Part shown: piece by piece, positions 59,075-64,000 of the stretch | How the letters are laid out: each line of letters starts with the position of its first letter | Numbering within the stretch: the first letter of the stretch is position 1 | Assembly (NCBI GenBank): GCA_016648135.1 | Contig: JADDOH010010250.1 | Span: forward strand, 86,866 to 150,865 | DNA from: Agrypnia vestita | Lineage: Eukaryota > Arthropoda > Insecta > Trichoptera > Phryganeidae | Length of the DNA stretch: 64,000 bases | Reading direction: 5' to 3' | The notes under the pieces: generated by a model | The model's database searches: none | What the model saw: the letters and a program-made list of their open reading frames with translations, nothing else | Told to the model about the DNA's origin: nothing | Translations under genes and position numbers: made by a program

Positions 59075-59215
59075 ATACTTCACCTATCGATGAGAGATTC
59101 TGCTATCGATGAGAATTTGTGTAGTAAAATATAAAATCATAGTTAAACTCATATGGAGATGACATAGTTTATGTTTTTTACCTAATTTAATCATCTCTAA
59201 CTTCAAATTAATCAT
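59075..59215 (+). mobile_element. PLE-terminus relic, family C
   Basis: acttcacctatcgatgagag, attctgctatcgatgagaat (a short local duplication), aaaatataaaatcatagtta, aactcatatggagatgacat and tttatgttttttacctaatt, as in 10738-10945. Confidence 0.45.
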
Positions 59216-59741
59216 CTGTATCATCGGACTCTACAACATTAACGCCATGTCCATCAATAATATTTTTAAATTTTTTTGCACACGCAGGTACTTTTATCTA
59301 CCTCATATTAATTAAGGTCTATCCTGATCATACTGTACCCACAAATATACACATCAAGTTAATTGTGTAAATAAGTTTTTTTTAAAAAACCGTCTTATAT
59401 CGGAACACTCGGATACTCGATATCGTCAGAACCAGTTTCACAGAAACAAGTAAAAGTAATATCATAAAAAGTAACCGAATAAATAATCTGATATATGTAT
59501 ACATGAACCTGGAACTGAAATCCGTGCTTAGACAAATTGGCGACAGCAACTATCGTTAGTCAATATCCTTAGCTTCTTGGAAACGGAAACTTACTTCGTT
59601 TACACGTCTTCCAGTGACCACGACACGCTGAAAAAATTCTGCTCAATTACGAAATATCGAATTACATATGGCGAACTGTGTGCCGAAGAAGGTGGGACAA
59701 TTAAATATAAATACATATTGGCACAGACTGAGTTCACTCAC

Positions 59742-59877
59742 CGGCTACGGCCAGATGCATGATGAAGTAGTTCATGCGACTCTTGCGCGACTTGGCGAGC
59801 AGCAGCGCGGCTATCACGCAGCTGTTCCCCGCCACAATGGCGATGAACAGCATCCACATCACGGAGAATTGCACCGT
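59742..59877 (-). CDS. CCAPR: CCAP receptor exon: TM1, loop 1, start of TM2
   Basis: 136 bases, minus strand. The acceptor is TTTGTTTTCAG at 59878 onwards and the donor is G|GTGAGT just below 59742. It encodes 45 residues in phase 0, beginning TVQFSVMWML and ending MHLAVA, then one base (G) of the split Asp codon. TM1 covers roughly residues 4-27 and holds the GN pair (residues 17-18). Loop 1 is basic (KSRKSRMNYF), and the TM2 signature LAVA-D is completed by the next exon. GC content is clearly above the AT-rich surroundings, as expected for constrained coding sequence. The exon starts inside the protein, so signal, ligand-binding N-terminus and initiator Met are on exons further upstream, not recognised up to 64000. 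Next exon is 47.8 kb downstream. Confidence 0.9.
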
Positions 59878-60577
59878 CTGAAAACAAATACAAACACATT
59901 ATCTATCATCTATTAAGTAAGGCACCACTGCCGGTTTACCATAAATTTCATTACCGACAATTATATTTCTAATCGGTAAATACTATTGGTATTTTGATAA
60001 ATATAATAATCTTATTTCGGGATGAGGTTGCTCCAAGTAAAGACTTTGTTCTCGTAAGTATTTATTCGGTAATAATAATGGTTTAGACAATCGTTTATAC
60101 AGTTAGATGCGGTCTCGATAACAATGGTAGTAAAAGAGGCTCGACTTGACATTCACTCGCCTTTTTATACATTCTCTCTCTGTCATGCAGTCTCTTTCTG
60201 GCGTCGCGACATACGTTCCTCAGATCTATTACAATAAATATTTTTTAATATATTTATGTAATTATCAGTAGCGTGCAGTAGGCATTAACTTTGTTTATGC
60301 TTTTAACGACGGTTTATGGATGTGACAAATTCAACCACATAGGGCGGCAATAAAAATACAATTCACATGTGTAAAAAGTAAGTTACATGTTACAATTCAC
60401 ATGTGTAACATTTCATTTATTTCATTTCTTTACTTTTACATTTGTTTGAGCAAAATTATACTATGCCTGTCTCACTAGAGAGCTCTGTGTTGAGACAGGC
60501 AAACACGAGGTTACATGCAAGTGCAAAGTTAACATGTAGCCTCCAAAAATTTGATAGATGTCGCCTTTCTCACTGGT

Positions 60578-60815
60578 TTAAATGCTTTATTTAAGCAAAG
60601 ACGACCGAATGTTATAAAAAAATTTGAATTGGGAAAATGTTAGGTACCTATATCTAAATATTTATCAATACTGAAAAGATAGGTACCGGCGCCTTTTTTT
60701 CAAATAATTTGTGCGAATTTGAATGGAACGTTGTGTCAAAATTTCAAATAATAGTTGAAGAACTTTAGGAGATTTAAGATTTTGTACAAACGAACATTTA
60801 CATTTTTATTTATGT
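60578..60815 (+). repeat. Dispersed repeat G, copy 2
   Basis: tttatttaagcaaagacgac, gtgcgaatttgaatggaacg, ttgtgtcaaaatttcaaata, gaacatttacatttttattt, aligned with 41850-42095. Confidence 0.75.
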
Positions 60816-60824
60816 AGATTAGCA

Positions 60825-61000
60825 TTTGCTAGTTAGTCAAAATACTCGCCTAGTGATCTGATGGTTGGGGGGTTCCAGCTTCATTCTAGAATAGCAACAA
60901 AATTAGCCTTATTTTCATAGCACAAGCATTTAGTTTAGTTTGAAAATGGTTATAATATTGATTCATTAAGTGTACGCGTAGTTATTTGAAAAAAATATCG
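60825..61000 (+). mobile_element. tRNA-derived SINE, degraded
   Basis: ctcgcctagtgatctgatgg, B-box-like gggggttccagcttc, body ttttcatagcacaagcattt and gaaaatggttataatattga, tail gtgtacgcgtagttatttg. Same family as 7551 and 31856. Confidence 0.6.
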
Positions 61001-62188
61001 TACAACAATTCAGCCAACGTAGAATAAGAGAGAGTTTTAGCTTAAGCAGGAGAGATCTGCACTAAAAATACGCCCAACCCAAATGATGATAGGGTAAACG
61101 TGTTACTTTTGTATGGATCATTGTAAATCCGCTTCCGAATGAGTTAAATAAATACCTTTGAAAATATTTTATTTTCATAAAATATTAGTTTTGCGAGTTT
61201 TTGTTTTATACGTGAATGACAAAATAATCACGACATTTTAATATTTCCATACTTACCGATACTTAGTTAAATTAGCAGTAAGGTATCCGCCCAAGTAGGG
61301 TCTCCGCATATTATGTTGGAATGACTAAATTTTTCGTAAGGTTCTAGAGTGCAACTGAGCAACATTTGGAAAAATGGCATTTCAATTAAGATTCCAAGTA
61401 AGAAGGTGAGAAGGATGAGTTCCAACGTTTTTCCCAATATCCTAAAGTGCAATTATTAAAAATTTTGAATGGGATGGCAGTAAATATAATAGACATTTAT
61501 ATCGGCGAGAGAAAGCGATGAAATTTTATTGAGATCAGTCAAAGGATACAGGATTAGGTATGTAGACAACATAATTACATACATTTTGTTTTATACATAC
61601 CAACACGTAGATCTCATTCGCGTTTTGAAAAATTCCATAACATTTAGTGCGCAAGAGTGGCCCATTGGCAGCAATTTCATAAATTATAATTATTTCTATG
61701 AATAAAGTTTTTCAGAGTTACACATTTTAGCAGCAACTTGAATTCATAAGTTCAATAAAAAAAGTTTTCTATATTTGCATATTTTTACTTCATTATTTTA
61801 TAAACTAGTTCGCACGCTTTCCAGCTTGCGGAGACGTTTTTTAAGTGTCATTCAAGAAGTTACTCAATCTTGCCGACTAAATAGAATCATGTTTTAAAAT
61901 GTATAAGTTTTTATTAAACTTAAATTTATATTAATTCTAAAAAGGGAAGAAAATGTTGTATAATATTACCAATATATTATATACATAGATGACAATGGAT
62001 AAAATAATTTAGAAGTAGGCTTGCGGAGGAAAATTTTACTACAATCATTTGATATATTGCTTTTAAAATGCCTCAGGTGGCTATATTTATTTCCTGTAAT
62101 AAAAAATATCATAGTACCGTATAACGTGTAAATATCAAATCTAATAAAATTTTAAGTCTAATAATATATAGATTATTTTTTCTATGGC

Positions 62189-62227
62189 TAGTATTTTGAC
62201 CATATGTTATATATGGTCAAAATACTA
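62189..62227. repeat. Perfect palindrome, 17-bp arms
   Basis: tagtattttgaccatat, spacer gttat, then the exact reverse complement. Confidence 0.95.
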
Positions 62228-64000
62228 AAAATATTAAAAACCAATATATTACCATACCACTGTAACAAAATACAGAACGAATTAGATTCGAACTGTCGTC
62301 TGACGACTTTTGATAATCATATTAAGAAGAGTATTTTAAATGTTAGTATCACTCAAATCCATCTGAGATGTCTGGCGTTAAAAAAATATTATGAAAAATA
62401 TAAGTGCGATGGTAGTATACTGGAGAACGCATTTATCTTGATTTGCAATGACAAGTAATTTTTAATATTTATAAGTTAATTGAATGATAATTGGTTAACT
62501 TATTGTGGTGATAAAAATTCTTTGCAAACGTATAAGCCGTGAAACTATTTTTGCAAATAAAGAATATCACATTACGTTCAAAAATCTGACTTATTACGTT
62601 CAAAAGTTAGTCGTTTTCTTTTATTTCGGTCGTTTAAACTGTTACAGAACCATCCATACACTCGTATACTAAGATTAAGTAATCTGAAATTATTGTGTTA
62701 ACCGGTTGCGCTAAGACGCACTCCATTAGATCACTTTTTTAGATAATATATTTTTTAAGATTAAAAAAATACGGCGATATTCTATATATTTCACAGTAAG
62801 AAATTACAGTAAAGCGATACTTTAGATAAGTTTAGAATTAACAAAATTTTGCTGCTATCCTAAATGAGAAAAATTCGATAGAAAACACATAATTTTTTCT
62901 TTTATTGCAATACTGTGATATTAACAAACGACATGTTTTCATCGCGCGCAATTGTGCCGGTAGTTTTTCAATCGACGAAAGTGAAAATAACCGCGGCAAA
63001 TCCTTTTTTTTCTGTAAGCGAGGCATTTCGATTCGTAGCAATTATTCCAATTACCGAAAGCACAATATTTACTTTATCATACTGTTATATATACATATAC
63101 CATTTCATCCCGTGGGTGTAAAAAAAAACTTGTTTTTCATAACTTTTTTATTTGAATTTATCTCTTTTGGACAAGATAGTTTTTATCTTTTGAAAACTTA
63201 TTTGAAAATAAATTTTGAATTCTTAAATCGTAAATTTTAGAATGTAGATAGATATAGGATAAATACTTTCATAAATTATTCATGTTAAATTATTCACACA
63301 ACTTTACATGTTTGCAGTGTTAACTTTGTTGTAGGGCAAAATAAACTTTATATTTAAAAATAAATCATATTGAATTTTTTTATTGAAAACTTTTGCTGCC
63401 GATTTCATTATCGTTCGAAATAATATATGGGGCATAAAAGCAAAGGCAGCAATATCAAAAAAAAATAATGCAGTCATCGAGGATTACTAATTTAGAATGT
63501 TCTGAATTAGAAATTTTTTAGGAAATATAGCCTATAAATTAGGCGATATAAAGAAGGGATATATACATGAAATCTATATTTCAGTATATTCTTGATAAAA
63601 AAAATCCCCGGTGACTGCAATCACAACATTTTTTAAAGTTTTTGGATACTGCTGCCTTTTCTCTTGTACTTCACAACTAAAAGCTAACCAAGAAGTTGAG
63701 GATTCTATACTCGTACTAGTTAATTATTTTCACAGGATAATTTTTTTTCGAATATATCAAGAATAATGACGTGGAAAACTGGCGGTGAATAGGCGGATAT
63801 TGTTGGAAAGCCGATAAGAATTTTATTTTATTTCATTTTATTTGGAATTCTAACAGCTTAATAATACAGAGAAATAGAACATATGATAAATAAAAATATT
63901 GAAGCAATTATTAGAATTTGCTTGAAAAACATAAAATACTATATATTCTACATAAGAGAATAAGGAACATATTATGTAGCAGATGCAATGAAAAGATCAA

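Larger units (their letters stand above)
11923..59741 (-). other. CCAPR: CCAPR intron between TM1 and TM2 exons (47.8 kb)
   Basis: Bounded by CCG|GTGAGT and TTACAG|AT on the minus strand; phase 1, cutting the conserved TM2 Asp codon. It holds most of the mobile elements in the window. Sub-stretches where I see no element and no gene: 12050-12840, 13200-13680, 14540-15590, 16620-17370, 21110-22930, 24250-25720, 26750-28740, 30250-31850, 32050-33590, 35560-40490, 45850-47780, 48360-49080, 53780-55320, 56300-57030 and 57160-59070. Confidence 0.8.
2985..59877 (-). other. CCAPR: CCAP receptor gene, partial (TM1-TM4 exons), spanning most of the window
   Basis: Four minus-strand exons (59742-59877, 11819-11922, 3695-3788, 2985-3080) splice into 143 complete codons without a stop. 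Intron phases are 1, 0 and 1; the split codons are G|AT (Asp) and T|GG (Trp), and the last exon ends with one base of a further codon. The product is a class A GPCR covering TM1 to TM4. Family-typical landmarks are GNS in TM1, the LAVAD motif in TM2, the TM3 cysteine, the stretch [24 protein letters not shown] in loop 2, and LYEEKLIQ after TM4. This combination is characteristic of insect receptors for crustacean cardioactive peptide, a cyclic nonapeptide acting in ecdysis and heart and visceral muscle control; the receptor sits in the plasma membrane. Start, N-terminus and TM5-TM7 are not visible. Family identification is from knowledge of the receptor family; no search was run. Confidence 0.88.
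59878..64000 (-). other. CCAPR: Intronic DNA 5' of the TM1 exon
   Basis: Expected to be intron between an N-terminal exon and the TM1 exon. I found no N-terminal exon or promoter. It contains repeat G copy 2, a SINE and a palindrome (listed); 61000-62180 and 62230-64000 are AT-rich with nothing I can name. A minus-strand 61-codon frame at 61267-61452 has a hydrophobic stretch (ILLTFLLGILIEMPFF), but no family match. Confidence 0.5.

Noticed and set aside
61267..61452. Hydrophobic 61-codon frame that might be the missing upstream exon or another membrane receptor
   Set aside because: Does not resemble the CCAPR N-terminus, lacks a matching donor in phase with the TM1 exon, and ends in a stop.

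Overview
This is AT-rich, repeat-filled nuclear DNA from an insect, most likely a moth or butterfly; the order is inferred from the repeat mix (tRNA-derived SINEs, cecropia-type mariner, minisatellite Helitrons) and is less secure than 'insect'. The only host gene recognised is on the minus strand: a rhodopsin-family neuropeptide GPCR whose four visible exons join into one reading frame from TM1 to TM4. Its sequence signature is that of the crustacean cardioactive peptide receptor (CCAPR). The exons are at 59742-59877 (TM1), 11819-11922 (TM2 to start of TM3), 3695-3788 (TM3) and 2985-3080 (TM4). All splice sites are GT/AG and all phases match. N-terminal exons lie beyond 64000 and TM5-TM7 exons beyond position 1, or are not recognisable here. 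Introns are about 0.6, 8.0 and 47.8 kb, so almost the whole window is intron.

The introns are a deposit of mobile elements. There are three cecropia-subfamily mariner copies: 4799-6084 is apparently intact, 50352-51637 has one nonsense codon, and 44288-45567 is decayed. Two of these are nested in older non-LTR retrotransposons. Penelope-like elements (PLEs) are prominent. A 2.46-kb rearranged copy (17838-20296) and a 0.96-kb 5'-truncated copy with a GIY-YIG domain (55335-56293) are each flanked by a 12-13 bp target duplication. Much older relics lie around 10.7, 14.1-14.5, 20.5-21.1, 25.7 and 59.1 kb. Non-LTR fragments of several clades, six SINE copies, three non-autonomous Helitron copies with internal minisatellites, TA-flanked foldback MITEs and LTR-like repeats fill much of the remainder.

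The most interesting non-gene signal is a set of hammerhead-ribozyme-like motifs (CTGATGA, helix II, GAAAC, palindromic helix III, helix I closing strand) in the PLE termini. A related motif lies in a 264-bp foldback element at 41480-41743 with a perfect 12-bp target duplication, which looks like a very short non-autonomous ribozyme-bearing retroelement. Several perfect inverted repeats (the longest with 45-bp arms at 10949-11042) also stand out.

Stretches without a listed element are AT-rich intronic DNA with no coding signal I can support.
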